A DNA stretch of 64,000 nt from Acanthochlamys bracteata (GCA_019914995.1 CM034126.1:8623001-8687000); one strand, 5' to 3'. Shown: positions 11,470-25,703, counted from the first letter of the stretch. Notes: generated by a model not told the origin, from the letters alone. Program-made: numbers and translations.

Positions 11470-12930
11470 TACACTCGCATAATGCTAGGGCTAGCTTGAA
11501 TTAGAGTCTTACCTCAAAAGAAACAATTGGAGTCCAATTCAACTTTTTACTATAATGCCAACTCTGCGACAATACTCTCTATAAGAAATGCCTATGAAAA
11601 AATGAGTTTAGAGGTAGTTTAAAAGCAACTTCATCCTTAACACTAACAGAACTACTTATCTGCAGTGCTTGACCCACTTGATTACGGATATTTCGGCGAC
11701 ACTAGGATTCCAGTCAGAGGGGATTATCAAGTAGCTAAAAGAAGCACCAGTAACATTATAGCACATAGAGGAGGACAACAAAGTCAGAGCTAGGCGCCGG
11801 CGACTGAAACTATCGAGCTGATTGCAACAGCGAGGGCTTGCACGTCCTCGAGCTGAGATCGAGCTCAATTGGCATACGGAAAGCTTCAACAAAGCAAAAA
11901 AACGAGTTATTAGCTCAGTAGGATCGAGTCGTCGGCGGAGAGATCCGCGTAGGGGTTCCACTTGTGTTTGCATCGGTGTGATAGATATTTCGAGCGACGA
12001 TGAGGAGAATAGTGGCAAAGAGAGTGCAAGGGAAGGTTGAGGACTACGTCTCGCTGAACAGCAGTGAAGAAGCCAGGATCACACGCGAGCATGACATTAG
12101 CGCTTTCAGGAGAAGGTAAGGAGAAATGAAAGAAACAAAAAGAAGAATCTAGAAAAGAAATTGGCTGATAAGCTTGGCCCATTTCAGTTTGGATCAGTGT
12201 AGTCAGAGTAGACCCGGATCGGCTGGGTCGAGCTGAAAATCGGCGACAAGACCGTCGTTCCGGACCGAATCACTTGCTTACTTAGTCATAGGTAGCAATA
12301 GTAAGATCAGAAGTCGTAGCAACGTGAGACGAGGACTGGCATCCGAGAGACCTTCGGCTAGTGATTGCAATTTTTCGAGTCTTGCTCGGAGAGATTGTCT
12401 TGCTGCCGCTATATTTTCTAGTGTTGGATCATCGTCATTGCTTATCGATGCTGCTGCCTACATTTTAATGCATTTAAGTTCTAATGAAAGTAGTCGAGAC
12501 ACAAGAGTTTGATGATGAATTTCTTACGTACGGTGTTAGAGTAGTACTCGGTTTGATGTCATCGATAGTGGCGGAAGTGTATGTACTTTGATTTTCAAGT
12601 GATAAGGATTCGAAGAGGGCTTTCTCCGCCATTTGAATATCTATCTGAAGCCTGCTTTCCCACTAGCCTTTAGACGTTGTTGTGGTTGAATATTGGTGGT
12701 ATGTTGTTGTAAATGATGAAGAGTAACACCCTAGCACTATTGTTGTTGATCAATTGCTACTAGCCTCTTCGAGTTTTCGGAACTTTTTCTTTAGGTGAGT
12801 GTTCCAGTAGTCCTTAATATCTTTCTTTCTTCTTCAAAAGCTTATTCTGCATTTTAAGTTTTTTTTAGAAATGTCTAAAAGAAGATGTGTTGTTGTTTAT
12901 GCCTTTGTATTAATCAACTTTGTTGTTGAT
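11470..12930. other. GC-richer stretch with possible captured coding fragments
   Basis: Composition is more balanced than the flanks. The minus strand between 12460 and 12320 holds an open, charged, helix-like segment (DDDPTLENIAAARQSL, ARLEKLQSLAEGLSD) that looks like real coding sequence. The plus strand near 11980-12035 reads VIDISSDDEE, a common nuclear-protein motif. I recognise neither family. No complete gene, LTR or TIR was found. It may be debris of the element that precedes the LTR-like repeat at 12942. Confidence 0.3.
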
Positions 12931-12941
12931 GTTGAATCTAC

Positions 12942-14935
12942 TGCAAGATCAACTCAAGAGGGGAGAGGTCAATTGAGTTGATAAATAAAAATTTTCGTAA
13001 AGTTTAACGATCCTACAGACAGCGAGCGTACAGCCGACTGTTAGTAGTCTTGTAACCTGCAGACAGAAGGTTAGAGTATGTAGTGATTTAGGTAAAGAAG
13101 AGAGTACTCAGAGTATTTTACGTGATTCGGCAAATCTCTTTGCCTACATCCACGGGTGCTCTATCACAAGAGCTAAAGCTTCACTAAATTTTTAATAAGC
13201 TACACATATACCAAGAGCAAAGTGTTCCGCTAAGCACATTTACTCTTAAAGAGTTTTTTCACCAAGACAACGCTTCATAGCCTACTGGACACTACTGTCC
13301 CTCTGGCTGATGTGCTAGGTCTATTACAAAATTTAAGAACTTTCACTAAGCTCCAACCGAGCTTCTTTACCAAGTGCACCAAGCATTTCCGTCACAAGTT
13401 TACAAAAAAAGCTAAAAGATCAAAGTTAGGCACAAGATCAATCTCAAAGTAAATAAATGAATTTAAAATTTTCTGTTGAAATGATCAAACTTGTTGCTGC
13501 TGAAGATGATGCTCTGTAAGTGATTGGCAGCAAGAGGAGTTTCTTTACTTGAGAAATTGAGTCAATGTAATGCAAGTTTGTTTTTGAATATTTTGCTCGT
13601 TATCTCCTATGTCTCACTCTGTTCTTCATCTTCTTTTCTTATAGAATTTTCTGTTCTTCTAGGTAGGTGGTTCTTTCCGTTAGAAAAATATTTTCGTTGG
13701 TGTGCAGTGGCAGATTTCCAAGATAGAGATGAAGATTGTGTTCAGCGGTCAATCAACTGCCTCAAGATTTCTTTTGGCTAAACTGGTGCAAGTCATTCAT
13801 CAGCATTAAATGTACCGAAGAAAGCAATTCAAAAACTCTCGCCTGCAAGTTTGAGTTGTTTCAGTTGAATTGTATTTTTCAAATTTCTCTAGCTGAGTTG
13901 GCTTCTCTTGATTACTATTTTTTGCTAGGTTGATTGCTTCAAGTGAGGTGGACTCTAATAGCGTGACTCAGCAGTCTCTGCTTCGTTGCGTCCTACTATG
14001 TTCAGTGGGTTTTCATTGCCATCTATCAATCTCTATATTTGAACTTGTTCTTCAATAATGTGGTGGTTCAATATAGCTCAGTTCTGTGATAGTAACAAGA
14101 TAGTAGATTTGTTGAATGATATCACCTTGTAATTAAATTTGTGATTTCTTCTGAAGGGAAATTGAAATCTGCATATTGAAGCATTTTTTGCATTATCAGC
14201 AAGACATGATTCTGTTGATACTTTGCACTATATTCTTTATCTTCTCTTGTTGTAATTTTTTATGATTCTTGATATGAACTTGTAGCTGATATGTTCCTCA
14301 GTAAATCTTCAAGATTTTGCTTCAAATGGATGACGAATTCTTCATTGAATTACAATGTCTGATTCTACTCTCTGTTTATTGAATTTTCATCTATCATTCT
14401 ACGATTTTTTCAAGTTTATATTAATCATCATATGATGTGTTATTCGGTCAATCTTATAGTGTGCATGTTGGTCTGTCTCTGATGAAAAGTTGAAGTTCAA
14501 ATGGAATCAGTATTATGCTTGAAATTACTTCTGAAGTGTGAATGATTATCACGATTTTCGGATTCTTCTGTGTGCAGCGAGCAGCAGCAAAGTAGCTAGC
14601 TATCGAGTCCTCTATTTTCTGTTCATCTTTGTTGGCAATACTCTGTTTTCTGCTCTTCTCTGTTCGAGATGTTCTGTTTGCGATTCTCTGTTTTATCTAT
14701 TTAGCAGCAATTAGATAGTGGCTGCTTGGTAGCTGAGAGATCTTCTGTTCTATATGCTATAAAAGAAATCTTATACAATCAGTAGCTGAGCATCTGACTT
14801 GTTGTTTACTGGATGTAGGATAAACCTGTTTAATAAATATCTGTAGAACTTGATTCCAATCATTAGTTCATCCTAATCCATAAACTATAATTTTTAATTA
14901 TTGTTATCATCAAAATTAATCTTGGAGTTCCAACA
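12942..14935. repeat. LTR-like interspersed repeat, copy A (~2.0 kb)
   Basis: It starts TGCAAGATCAACTCAAGAGG and ends GGAGTTCCAACA. Copies B (43359-44760) and C (50861-53053) share both edges and the internal signature TTCGGCAA..CTTTGCCTACATCCACGG with a run of AAGCTTCACTAA..TTTAATAAGCTACA. The TG...CA ends suggest solo LTRs. The reverse complement starts TGTTGGAACT followed by TTTTGATGATAACAA, a usual beginning of plant copia LTRs, so the element probably reads on the minus strand. No clear target duplication was seen. Confidence 0.6.
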
Positions 14936-16340
14936 GTTGATCAACTGTTTTTCTAACAATTTCCTTGCCGCTACCATTTGACCCAATGGGTCAATCTAGT
15001 AATTCGACGTAGCCATCTTTACGGATCGATGTTCGAATTGAGTCTGATTTTTATAGTTTAGAAATAGCAACCTAATAACATAAATTATTCTTTACCATAA
15101 TTACCCCCTTCGCATAAAGAGTTGGAGCATTACATCAATTGTGCTCATTTTTTAAGGAGTGTGATCGAGTTTTGAGAAGAAATGGAAAATTTTACCAGAT
15201 ATACCAACTTATAAGTTCAAGATTCTAGTTAAACTAAACGTAGCAACAACGGTGTCACATAATTATATTCAAAGACATATATAACAAAATATGATTAAAG
15301 AATTTGGGATTATATGCATGACAAACATAATGAGGAATTGAATAAAGCAAGCAAAGCAATGACATCTCTCCATCAAAGTTCTTCCGAGATGGTCGTGTTA
15401 AATAAGAGAATTTTGTTCTTTTGTATTTTCTTATGAAGGGTTTTGATTCTTGTAATTATTACAAACAAAATGACTTTGTTCGTATTCAGAAACAAACTTT
15501 TACTTTAATGCAATAATTTGTAACTTGATTTTCGTAGACTCTACTGTGTCGTTTATCTAATCTTCAACCTTGTGGGAGATGGTAGCAGTAGTACTCTTGC
15601 TTTTTTCTGACTTACGTTTTGGTACCTCTTTTGTCTATAAAATTGTATCACGATGGTAAAAATTGAATGAATGATTGTCTTCTAATGCCTTTAAACTATG
15701 ATCATCGTAATATGTAATACTTATTGATAAAATTTATAAAAGAAAAAGAAACAGAGAAAAATTAATTAGAAAATCATAAGTAATGGTGTAGATTTTCTTT
15801 AAATATTAAAAATGCAAATCTAGAAGTAATATCGTGCAATAGCAAAGATATCCACGATGAAATTGAAATATGAGCGAGTATACTTTAAATTAGATAGGTT
15901 TGATCTTAAACAGAAACAGTACTCGAGTAATTTTTGTTTATGTTCAACTCTACTCATTATGTTACAATGATTAAGATCGTATGATCGTTGTACCTGATGC
16001 ATTTTTGCAATGCATATACCTTCATATAGCTAGATGAAATCAATGTTTAAAGGTTTTTAATCATCAAGAGCTCTAAGTTTTGGATGACATGTAAACTTAC
16101 TTTCATAAAAAAAACATTACAGTTCAACTTATAAGAACCAAATACTAACAAAATTAACTATGTCCGTAGCACGTGCACCACTTAATTAGTGGAGAGTATA
16201 TACATGTATGAGGTTTTCTGTCTACAACTGACACGAAAGACAAACTACTAGGGCTTATCCTGTAAATCCAATACTGAAGGATTTGTCTTGAAAATAACCT
16301 GCTCTCTTCCTTCATCACTCGACTCAAGGGAGACGGCAAG
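14936..16340. other. Intergenic, upstream of the six-exon gene
   Basis: No coding frame or known element was recognised. A CACGTG (G-box core) lies at 16170-16175, about 320 bp before the start codon at 16494. The interval 16350-16493 is pyrimidine-rich and is probably 5' UTR. Confidence 0.4.
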
Positions 16341-16493
16341 CAGTGTATCTAGCTCCTCTTCCGCTCTCTTTCTCCAGAAGAAAGCGCCGTTCACCACAGA
16401 TCGGTCAGAGTTTACTTCGTATTGCTTGTTAATTAATGTAATCGCCCGCCAATCTATCTATTAGCTTTACTTTAATCCATATTAAGAGAAGCA

Positions 16494-19400
16494 ATGACGG
16501 GGATCTCTTTGGTGCTTGATCTGCTGCGGTCTAGCGGCGGCGGCGGCGCTGGACATGCTCAACATCTCCTTCAATCCAGCGGTCTCTTCTCAGCTGCCAT
16601 CGCCGCTTCAGCTGCCGCCGCTTCTGTCGCCGGCACTCCAATCCCTTTCCCCCTTTTCGGGTCGGTTCTCTTTTAGTATTTTGGTTTGTTATTGCTACAA
16701 CAGATCGTTAATGAAGCCTTTTCATTTTATATTATTTTATTTTCCCTATTAACTGTTTTATTAATAACAACGGAGGTTTTGTAGTGTGTTTGTGTTGGAA
16801 GGATACTCTATAATGCAGATTCCTTACCTTCTCGTTTGAGCTATTGAGCTAGTCGTTTTGCTTAGAGCTGTCACTATGTGCAAAATGTGTGATAGAGTTG
16901 ATTATCACCTTATAGCTAGTGGATGTTATGTGTCCTTTTAAGAGACAGCCTGCTAAAATGCACAATAACAATAACTCCAATTGAGTTACAGGAGATTGCA
17001 AGTTTATTTAGTTGTAATAATATGTTACTACTTTAGCGATTTTGATTGCTTGAAGGTTGATAGATGACATCCATATTTGAACGTTATATCTATTGGAGAA
17101 TGGAGTCTTATTCGCCCGTTGCCATTGATCTGCGAGAATCTCATATACTACTCCATTATGTGGTTGCAAATAGTGGAGTGAGATCTCTATGTTGTCTCAT
17201 ATCTCCGAAGTCTCCATGACATTTCACCAAGACAAACTCATGCATGCATCCTAATTGAGGAATATTTACCCCAAAATGATGGATAGTACACTAAACTCTT
17301 ACTTACTTCCTAGTTTTCTTAATATCTGTTGGAGCAAGATCAGCCTCATGTGCAGGAGTCTTTATATGCAATTTGATCTTCAATAAAAAGGACCGGTTGT
17401 GATTTTTGGTGAACATATGAGACCATCTTACAGTGTTAGGATGCTTATATATTATTGTCTTAGGATAAATTCGGATGGGCTGCAATGGAAAAAGGTTTTT
17501 CTGTATAGGACTCTTTAACTAAGAGCTTTTGGCATGATTATGAGTTTTGCTTACCACTAAGTTTCTCTATACTTTCTGTATAGGAGAAAACATCAACCGT
17601 AAGTATGGAGAAACATCAAATGATGTAGTTTTTATGACTTATCTGCTTTTGGTGTGACAGAGGATATTGTTCATGAGTAGAGTGGCATGAACTTGTCCAT
17701 GTAGCCAACCCTACCTGGTGGAGTAAAATCTTAGTGATTGTAAATGTTGTATCCAGTTGTCAATGACTGCCTATCTGTGTCATGATGTCTCAATTTTACA
17801 GTGAATGACTACCTGAAGTGTTTATACATTTGCTTGTAATTGAAGGTCTTTTGTGCATTTCAGTGATGGCAGAATTCCTATTGCATATTGTGATGCTGCA
17901 ACTGAGTGGAGTCCAGAATATGTTCTTGATTTAGATACTGCTTCAAGCCATATTTCTCAAGCTGATTTTCTGAAGTATAGAATCAAGGAATATCCTGTGG
18001 AGCCAAAGCCTTTGTTCTCTGCGTTTGCACCAAAGACTCTTGCGGTGACATCTTTGAGGTCCTTTCTATTGTTTTACTTGCCTCTTTTGGAGCCTCAACC
18101 ACATTCAGAAGACGATGATGATTTTGATGCTCCCGAAGAGAAGCATGTTGATTTGAAGACGCCATTCGAAAAGTCACTGAAACAAATTGCCCGTGAGGTA
18201 CTTCGAAGCAATTTGTAGTCCAAATTTTATCATGAGTGGAGTTGCAAACATTTTTACAAGAGATAATTTGTCCTTTTAGTCTGATACAAATATTCTCTTC
18301 ATATAAATGTAATACTTGTTATGTTCATTAAGCATGATATGAAGGCATGGCATAGATTTTCGTAAGACATAATAATAATGCAATGGTATCTTAAAGTATA
18401 TTAGCTCATCTTTTACTTTCATCATTTGTCATAACCTGTTGATTCATTATAGTTTATCTAAATGACCTCTATCTTCCTCTATTGAACATTTATTGACTCA
18501 ATATTTTTATGTTGCTTTATACACATAGGAAAGTAGTGCTGTAGACTGGTAGTCTTGACTTCTCTTTCCTTGTTAAGTTTCTACTTCGAATGGGAGTGAG
18601 TGGCCTGGCTGGTATTTATGCATAGAGTAAAATACATGCTCAAATTGTGGCTAGAAATCTATTATACGGAATAAACATGCTCTTTTAAGAAGCTTCTAGT
18701 ATGATTATGACTTGCTGCTGCATGGAGTTGCTGCAGTATATTAGTTTAACTGAAACATCTGACTTCTATAGGAACTTAAAGAAGTGACATGGTGGTTATT
18801 CACAAAAGAAATAAACAAATGTTAGATGAATAATTGAATAAGTAAAGATATATGCATATGCTTATTATTATAGCTTTAATAGAGTGCATGCATTTAACAG
18901 TTGGCTTTGTCGTGGATAACTTTTGATCCTCGACTGATGCTTGATTTAACAGACTTACATTCGAGAGTTTAATTTGAGACTCTAGATCAAAAGAGCTATT
19001 TTATGAGAAAATGGGCATTCTAGATCGAACAGATGCAAATGGTTGGCTGTAGTAATTTCAATATGATGGAGAAGTGGATACATGAGGGTGGTTTGGAAAC
19101 ACTCAGTAATTTGAATGCATTTTCATTGCCTTTGAATATGGAAAGGAGGATGATGAAGCAACATTTTGCTTACAATATGGGTTAAATTCAATTTTGTTCT
19201 CCAATCTTATAGCAGAGGTGAATATACATATGCCTTCACTCTTTTTGGTATACCATTGGTGGATATTGTTGACTTTTAGTATTCATCACCATTGTATAGC
19301 ATTAGTTCATGGTATGATGAAATGTGAGTCTCAAGATCAGAGGCTACCAAGTTTGTCGCCATAAGTTGTTCTTTCAACTGATAGATCAGAACCAGTGGCT

Positions 19401-22400
19401 GCCATTCATGTGTCTTTAACTTGGTTTAGAGGGAAAGAACTCATGTAAAAATCTGTTTGCATGGAAGGGTTGGGTTGGTTGCTTTGCATTGTGATTGTTT
19501 ATGCACCTTGCCTTTGTATTAATGGGTGATATTGCTTAGAATAGTTTTCGTTGTTGCATAAGAGAAGAAAACATGAAGGTCTAGACTCTGGTCTCAGTGA
19601 ATTTGTTTCATGCAGTTTTTGTAGATGTATAGGGTATCAATGCTGGGGGCATATACTGCATCCGGATAATATTACTCATTCATCTGAATTATATAATACA
19701 ATTTTGTGCTTTTATGTAAAGCCCTAAGTTTGATCCTGTCTTTTCTGTCTGTCCTTTTTCTGGAAAATATATTTTTATGGGATAAAGGATATTTTCTTGA
19801 GGTTGAGATACTTTCCATTATTGTTGTTGCAACTTTAACAGATATACTAAAGAATGCTTGTGCTCGCACATAGTGTTTTCATTTGTCATACATCTTCAAC
19901 TACACTCATGCAAGAGCGTGCCGAAAGATAACCAAGGTAGCTTAATGGCTATAACCAAGGAAGATTCTGCAACAGATCTTATGTTAAAGATTGGCATGCA
20001 AGAAAAAGATTAAGAAGGTTATGAATTTGGTCTTACATGATTTGAAGGTGTCTAGCAATTCAATTTCTCGAGCTTATTGTGACTTATAAACTTTTCCTCA
20101 CTTTAGAGTTTAAGAAAAGGAGCTCCTCTGATTGTTTGCTTATGCCTAATATTAACTCGATGGATTTTTCATACCTTTGTATGTCTTTTTCCAAAGTTTA
20201 GTGGTTCTTATCTAGATTGTTCTTACTGGTAATTCTATTGTTGGTCTCATATAGTATTATCATTCAGACAACTGTGGTCACAACACGACGAGTTCTGGAA
20301 AGACTTGCAATTCATTATGTTTCGCAAAGGATGGCATGGAAACTTCTTAAAGGTATGGACCCTTTCATACTGAAATTGTAAAAATAACATGGAACATAAC
20401 ACCTATTTTACAGTATTGCTCACTAGTTATTACCTATTAAGGTTATGTTTATAAAAGGAGCATTGACTAGACATTTTCTAGAGGTGACAACTAAACTTTT
20501 TCCCTTTAAGGTTATGCTGTTTATCAGAAAAGGGTAGGAGATGTTCTTGGTAGTGATTGTAGAAAATATCTTAATCTCTGTCAAATTGATTGTTGTTTTT
20601 GTTTGATTTTGCTTGAAATTGATAAGCCATGCATGAGGCTTTATATTGCACACCTTGCTTATGTTCTGTACAGTCATATATTATTGCCTTTAATCCTTGT
20701 CTTATTGCCTTTGCTGCCCTTGTAGAGTTTTCTAAGGTGTTTTGTGGGAATGTCACAAGAATTTGAAATTCTCTAACATCTTACTAGTTCTTGAGCTCGA
20801 TGCTGGCCTTCAAATCAAGAATGGCCCAATGTTGTATTGCTATTGGCTATGTAACTAGAAAAGTTGCCATGCTACTTTCTTCGATTTGAAGTTGATGGAT
20901 ACTTAATTTAGATCAACCAAATCTTTTGTTTGAATTGAACTTTTATAATTAAATAGGTACCATTGTTGCTGTCTTAGTGTCCAAGCTTTTAGCCATCGAC
21001 TATATGCTGCTGTCTCAGTAGAGGAAAATTTAAAGCATCACTGAAGTTATGAAATTCTGATTTGGTTATATTTGCAGTCTTAATGTATGAAGCTTTTTTG
21101 GTAACTTTGTTGACTGACCTTTTACTTAGTAGTTGAACATGATCATTGTGCATTTATTTAAAGATTGGAATCCTGTCTCAAGTTTGTTCTTTATGTGCCA
21201 TGTGATTGGGATGCTAACCTAGCATCCCGATGCTAGTCTCAGGATCCCCTTCTGCAGTAATAATGCAACAAACCCTACCTCCACTTTCCTTTCTTCCAAC
21301 CAATACTGCTTTTCCTGCCATCTTTTCTATATACCAATGTCATGGAATGCAGATCAGCTGATCTGGGTTTGATTAACTGCATAGGATTGGCTGTGCTGGT
21401 TGCCAATCATTCTGAAGTTAGGTAGATCTGCAGTTCAAACCATCAGAACCACACTGAATCCAGCAGATCATGTGGGAAACGGACATGATCGAGCAATTCC
21501 AGCAACACTTAAAGATTGAACACGGCAGGAAGCAGTTCAGAAGATAAAGAGGAAATGCATTAATTCGTATCCAGCATAAAAGTGTCTTGGTCAGTAACAA
21601 GTGTGTCATAGGACTAGAACAGCCAATATAAGTTACCTCTTTTAGATGATATTCCAGGATAGGTTTGTGGTTAGTTGAAATCTGTTCTCTAAGTGACAGC
21701 TCAAATCCTGGTGTGTGGAAAGCATATCATTGTTGATTCTGGCATTCTTTCTGGAGACGGAAATAGACACATTACTGATATTTTGTGAAATATAAATGCT
21801 TGGTCATGTTAGAAAGTATAAGACTTATGACATCGTACTAGTCAATATTTTCTTGAGATGATGACTGTAACCTATCTTTTACAGATGTTCCTAAATCAGC
21901 TAAGAGGAAGGCTGAGAGAGGAATGCCGGCTGGACATTTTATTTACAGTGTTAGCAGAACAACCTTTAGGGGTAAACAGTTTGACTTAATTGGAGTTGGG
22001 TTTTGGTTATTATCTTGTATACTTCTCATGTTTTCTCTCTTTTATGAACAGGGCATCTCTTGGGAGTAGCTGCATCATGGATTGTACAGATTGGAATTGA
22101 AGTTTACAGGTGTTTTTTCCGCAAAACCAGCGATAATACTGATGATGAGGATGATGTTCCAATAGCTGAGAAAGTCAGCTTACTTGGGAGAAAGATATAC
22201 AGTACAACTATCAAATGTGGTGCTTCACTAATTTTTGCTTCAGTTGGAGCAGGGTTATTTGCCCTTGCGCATCCATCAATTGGACAGTGGATAGGTAAAC
22301 TAAGTTTAATTCTTAGACTTTTTTTCTTTCTATTTTGGTGTGTTTTGCACAAAGGAATGTAGCTTAGGTAGGTTTACAAGGAATTTGTTCTGTTTTTTCG

Positions 22401-23076
22401 GTTTTTGAAACCTAATACAGATTTGAAAATATTAAAAACAATTGGATCTTTAGTTCTGCTAAAGTATTAAAAGAAATAATTGTTTTACTAGAATGGACTT
22501 TTATTTTATCTGAAAATGCTTGTCCATTCTGCTGCAATCCAATTTTTGCTACATTGGTCTCCTTTGTCCCAAATTTTGCGGGTACACCACTTTTATCAGC
22601 ATGCTCTTGCCCTTCTTCTACTTGTCACAGTTTTCTCTGTGCCTTGTTTTTATATCCAAAGGACACAATCTGCTATAGGTATCAGAGAAGACAAGAAAGA
22701 TGAGGTAGGATGCATTGACTATCTAAAGACATGATGGTGTAGTTGCTTGTTAACATTACCAACAGTGGTGCGTGGCTGTGGTGTAGTTCTTGGTAATTGT
22801 GGTGGTATATTGCAGTCATGCTACCGTTGGTGCTGATGATGGTGATGAAAGGTTCAGATGGTAGCAGACTGTTCACGTCTATCTTGTGGCATTTCTTTAC
22901 TATTGGTTATTAATGGAAGTCCGTTATTGAATAACTGTGTAACATAGAGATCTCCATTTCTTGCGACACTTCTTGCTAATAATGACTCTTTATGGTTGTC
23001 AGGTTGTGCAATTGGAGATTTTGCTGGTCCCGTCATTGCTGTTATTGTCTTAGAGAAGCTTCATTTGGAATCTTGA
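16494..23076 (+). CDS. Conserved plant membrane-type protein, 329 aa, function not recognised
   Basis: Six exons: 16494-16660, 17864-18197, 20268-20352, 21885-21971, 22052-22294, 23003-23076. All junctions are GT-AG and frame is kept (990 nt). The N-terminus (MTGISLVLDLLRS) leads into an alanine-rich segment (about residues 30-48). There is an acidic patch (SEDDDDFDAPEE) near residue 140, then a basic conserved block TTVVTTRRVLERL and HYVSQRMAWKLL (about 168-194). Two helical stretches follow, HLLGVAASWIVQIGIEVYR (about 226-244) and a glycine-rich GASLIFASVGAGL...GQWIGCAIGDFAGP near the C-terminus. The glycine pattern recalls Tim17/22/23-type membrane proteins, but I cannot assign it. The start was chosen as the first ATG after a pyrimidine-rich leader. 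Introns 2 and 3 are long (2.1 and 1.5 kb) and I saw no element in them. Confidence 0.8.
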
Positions 23077-24560
23077 GGTTCCTAATTAGCTTCTTGACGG
23101 CCAGCCAGAGGATATTTTTGGTGCATTTTGTGATTGAACCTGTTGAAAAATAAGAGCAGCACTGCCACTAACATGAAAAAGAGGAGGCAGGACAATTTGA
23201 AATCATATGCATCCTCCTATTAGGGAAAAACTTAGTTGCTTCTAGTTGTCCACCACTTGCAGTTTATTATACTCTGGGGATGTTCTAAATTCTTCTAACA
23301 TAACGGTAATTATGATTTGCTATTTCTCCTGCCCAAACTCGCAGGCAACTATCAATCTCCCTACATATTGTCGTACTTGTTCAACATTATATTTCAGTTT
23401 TACAGCTTTGGGGTTTTGATTAAGTTAAGCTGCTTTTTGTTGCTGGACTGAAAACAAGGTACTTATCTGGCAGTGTGGCATCCACTGCGGCTAAAAGTAT
23501 TTCATAAATAGGAAGTTCAATCTTCACCTGATGCTTTTCTAAGAAAGAATAAAATTCACCTGATATGCAAGTATCAACAATAGATGCTACTAAGCTGTCA
23601 ATGAAGTATTTTAGTTGTCATAGCAGTTTGGGTGATCCTGTTAACTGTAGGTGTTCATTGTGAACAATTTATCATGCAAGAGAGATCTAGGCCATCAGTT
23701 GCATAAATTCAACTTTTTAGAAGGCAGAGTCCAATACTATGGGCTTATTTAAAAAATATACCCAATTTCACTTTTCTCTTCAAATTTTAAATTCTGTTAT
23801 TTTACATATTTCAATTGTTATTCCGATTGTTGCTTTCAATTTCACACTGAATTTTATTTCTATCAAAATTTAACTTCAAATCTTAATTCACTTATTGCAA
23901 ATATTACTTCAAACTTTACTTTTATCGAACACACATTCCACTGAACTTTAGATTCATGAAATTTAATTTGACAAAACTCAATTACATTATTAAAAACAAT
24001 TCCTATAACATTTTAGCTACCAAGCTCGGAAGCTGGAACAACTTCCCGTTATTTTTTTTTGTTTTTGTTTTAATTTCTTATTTTTGTGGAGTGTTTGCCC
24101 TTGTGTTTAGATATACGGTTTTGCCTTCTCTGATTCTGTGACAAAGTGGAATTATACATGCCAATTCCCGTAATAAAAAATACAGTTTTTCTTAAAGACC
24201 ATTTGCTATGGTAACTTTAATGTGTTAAGATCTACAGGAACCAAAGCATGTTGCAGACAATTGAGATAATACAGAACATTAATTTAAATATAAACACATG
24301 CTTCCAAAACTTCTATAGACAAGAGAGGAGAGAGTTGAGGGATGCTTGAATTAATATTTAGTTCATCGCATAACAATATTTTCCAGGAAACAAACTGACA
24401 ATTAACCACAGAACAAAAGCTTGCATGCACAGCTCAACTAATTTCCAGTTTATCATCCGATTCTTGACACATAACAACCGGGCCAACATTTAAAAAGAAT
24501 GACCAAAACTGTAACAGTGTCTACCACCAAGTCCCAACAAACAAGAAACTTCCTATAAGA
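23077..24560. other. Intergenic, downstream of the six-exon gene
   Basis: Contains the 3' UTR of the preceding gene (no single poly(A) signal stands out) and AT-rich sequence. No further gene was recognised. Confidence 0.4.
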
Positions 24561-24680
24561 AAAAAATGCTTAGCACCAACAGACTCCTACAACCTCTGTT
24601 TCTCCTTCCTTTGGTGTGCCTTCGGAAGGAAGGCCTATCCATCTTAACGGCAGTGTCTTCCTTGTAATCACCATGAACCT
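24560..24680 (-). other. Possible terminal exon of a minus-strand gene
   Basis: After an AG acceptor-like site near 24681, the minus strand reads VHGDYKEDTAVKMDRPSFRR then a very basic tail (HTKGRRNRGCRSL). It looks coding-like, but no upstream exon was found to the right, where the sequence is AT-rich repeats. It could be the tail of a small gene or a relic. Confidence 0.2.
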
Positions 24681-24759
24681 GCATTTGTATTATACATATA
24701 AAACTAATTAGCAGCAGTCTCCATCTACTAACATAAAGATCTTTTACGGTGTGTTTGTT

Positions 24760-25700
24760 GGTGAGGGGGAGGGAGTGAGGGAGGAGGTGGCGGAGAGGAA
24801 ACGATTCCTCACCAGGTTGTGTTTGGTGAACATATTACGGTGTTTTTTTGATGAAGTGTTCATAAAGAGAAGAAAATAGAAAAAAAAAAAAAAAGATAGG
24901 AAAGAAAAAAAAACAGAAAAGAAGAAAAAATTTTTAATAGTACTTGAATAAATAAATAAAAAAGGTATAAAAATAAATTATGTCTGGATTAGAAAAATAA
25001 GAAAAAAAACTGTAAGTAAAAAACCAAAAGTGCTCTTTTTCTTGTTTATGTAAATTTTTATAAGACTTGTGTTCACTATTTTATTTGTAAATATTTTTGC
25101 TTCGTAATTCATGTAAAATTTAACTTATTTTTAAATTACTGAAGAAGTACTTACTTCAGTAGTTATTTATAAAAAAATAAATTTTTATTTTCTTGATGCA
25201 AATGATAATAGGTGCATATGATGTGAAAATCAAAACATTATAAATTTCTTTACTTGTCCTTATTTTGCTTCATTACAGAAAATATAAATATATATTTTCA
25301 TTATCATATTTTTATATGTTGATCATACCTAACTCAATATATACATGTATCAATATTTATTATTAGAGTTATAGAACCAAAGAATTTTAAAAGCATTCTT
25401 TAATGACTTGAAAAGAAAGAAATAACAAGTCCTTGATTTGCAACTACCTACTACATCGATCAAACTCAGTATGGAAATAAAGAGCACAAGAGCAAGAACT
25501 AGACATGTTAATTTTGGCACATTGTAGATCACACTACAAAATATGTAACCTGAAAACCAGACATCCTACACTTGATAAGCATTACCAATCCAAACACAGT
25601 AGTAAGTGAGAAGTGCATAATATTACATATGTTGAAGCACAAATAGACCATACATAAAGACCAACAATAATTACTACAAATACCAACAGTACATAATACA
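24760..25700. other. AT-rich intergenic, poly-purine tract near 24850-24930
   Basis: A purine-rich A/G tract (24845-24935) follows a GAGGGAG-rich segment. No gene was seen. Confidence 0.35.
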
Positions 25701-25703
25701 ACA

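Noticed and set aside
11656-12018. 120-aa minus-strand ORF as a gene
   Set aside because: Ser/Leu/Arg-rich, no domain, no splice context; kept only as part of a low-confidence region note.
25533-25546. CACTACAAAATATG as another CACTA end
   Set aside because: No subterminal repeats next to it and no partner end; a short match expected by chance.
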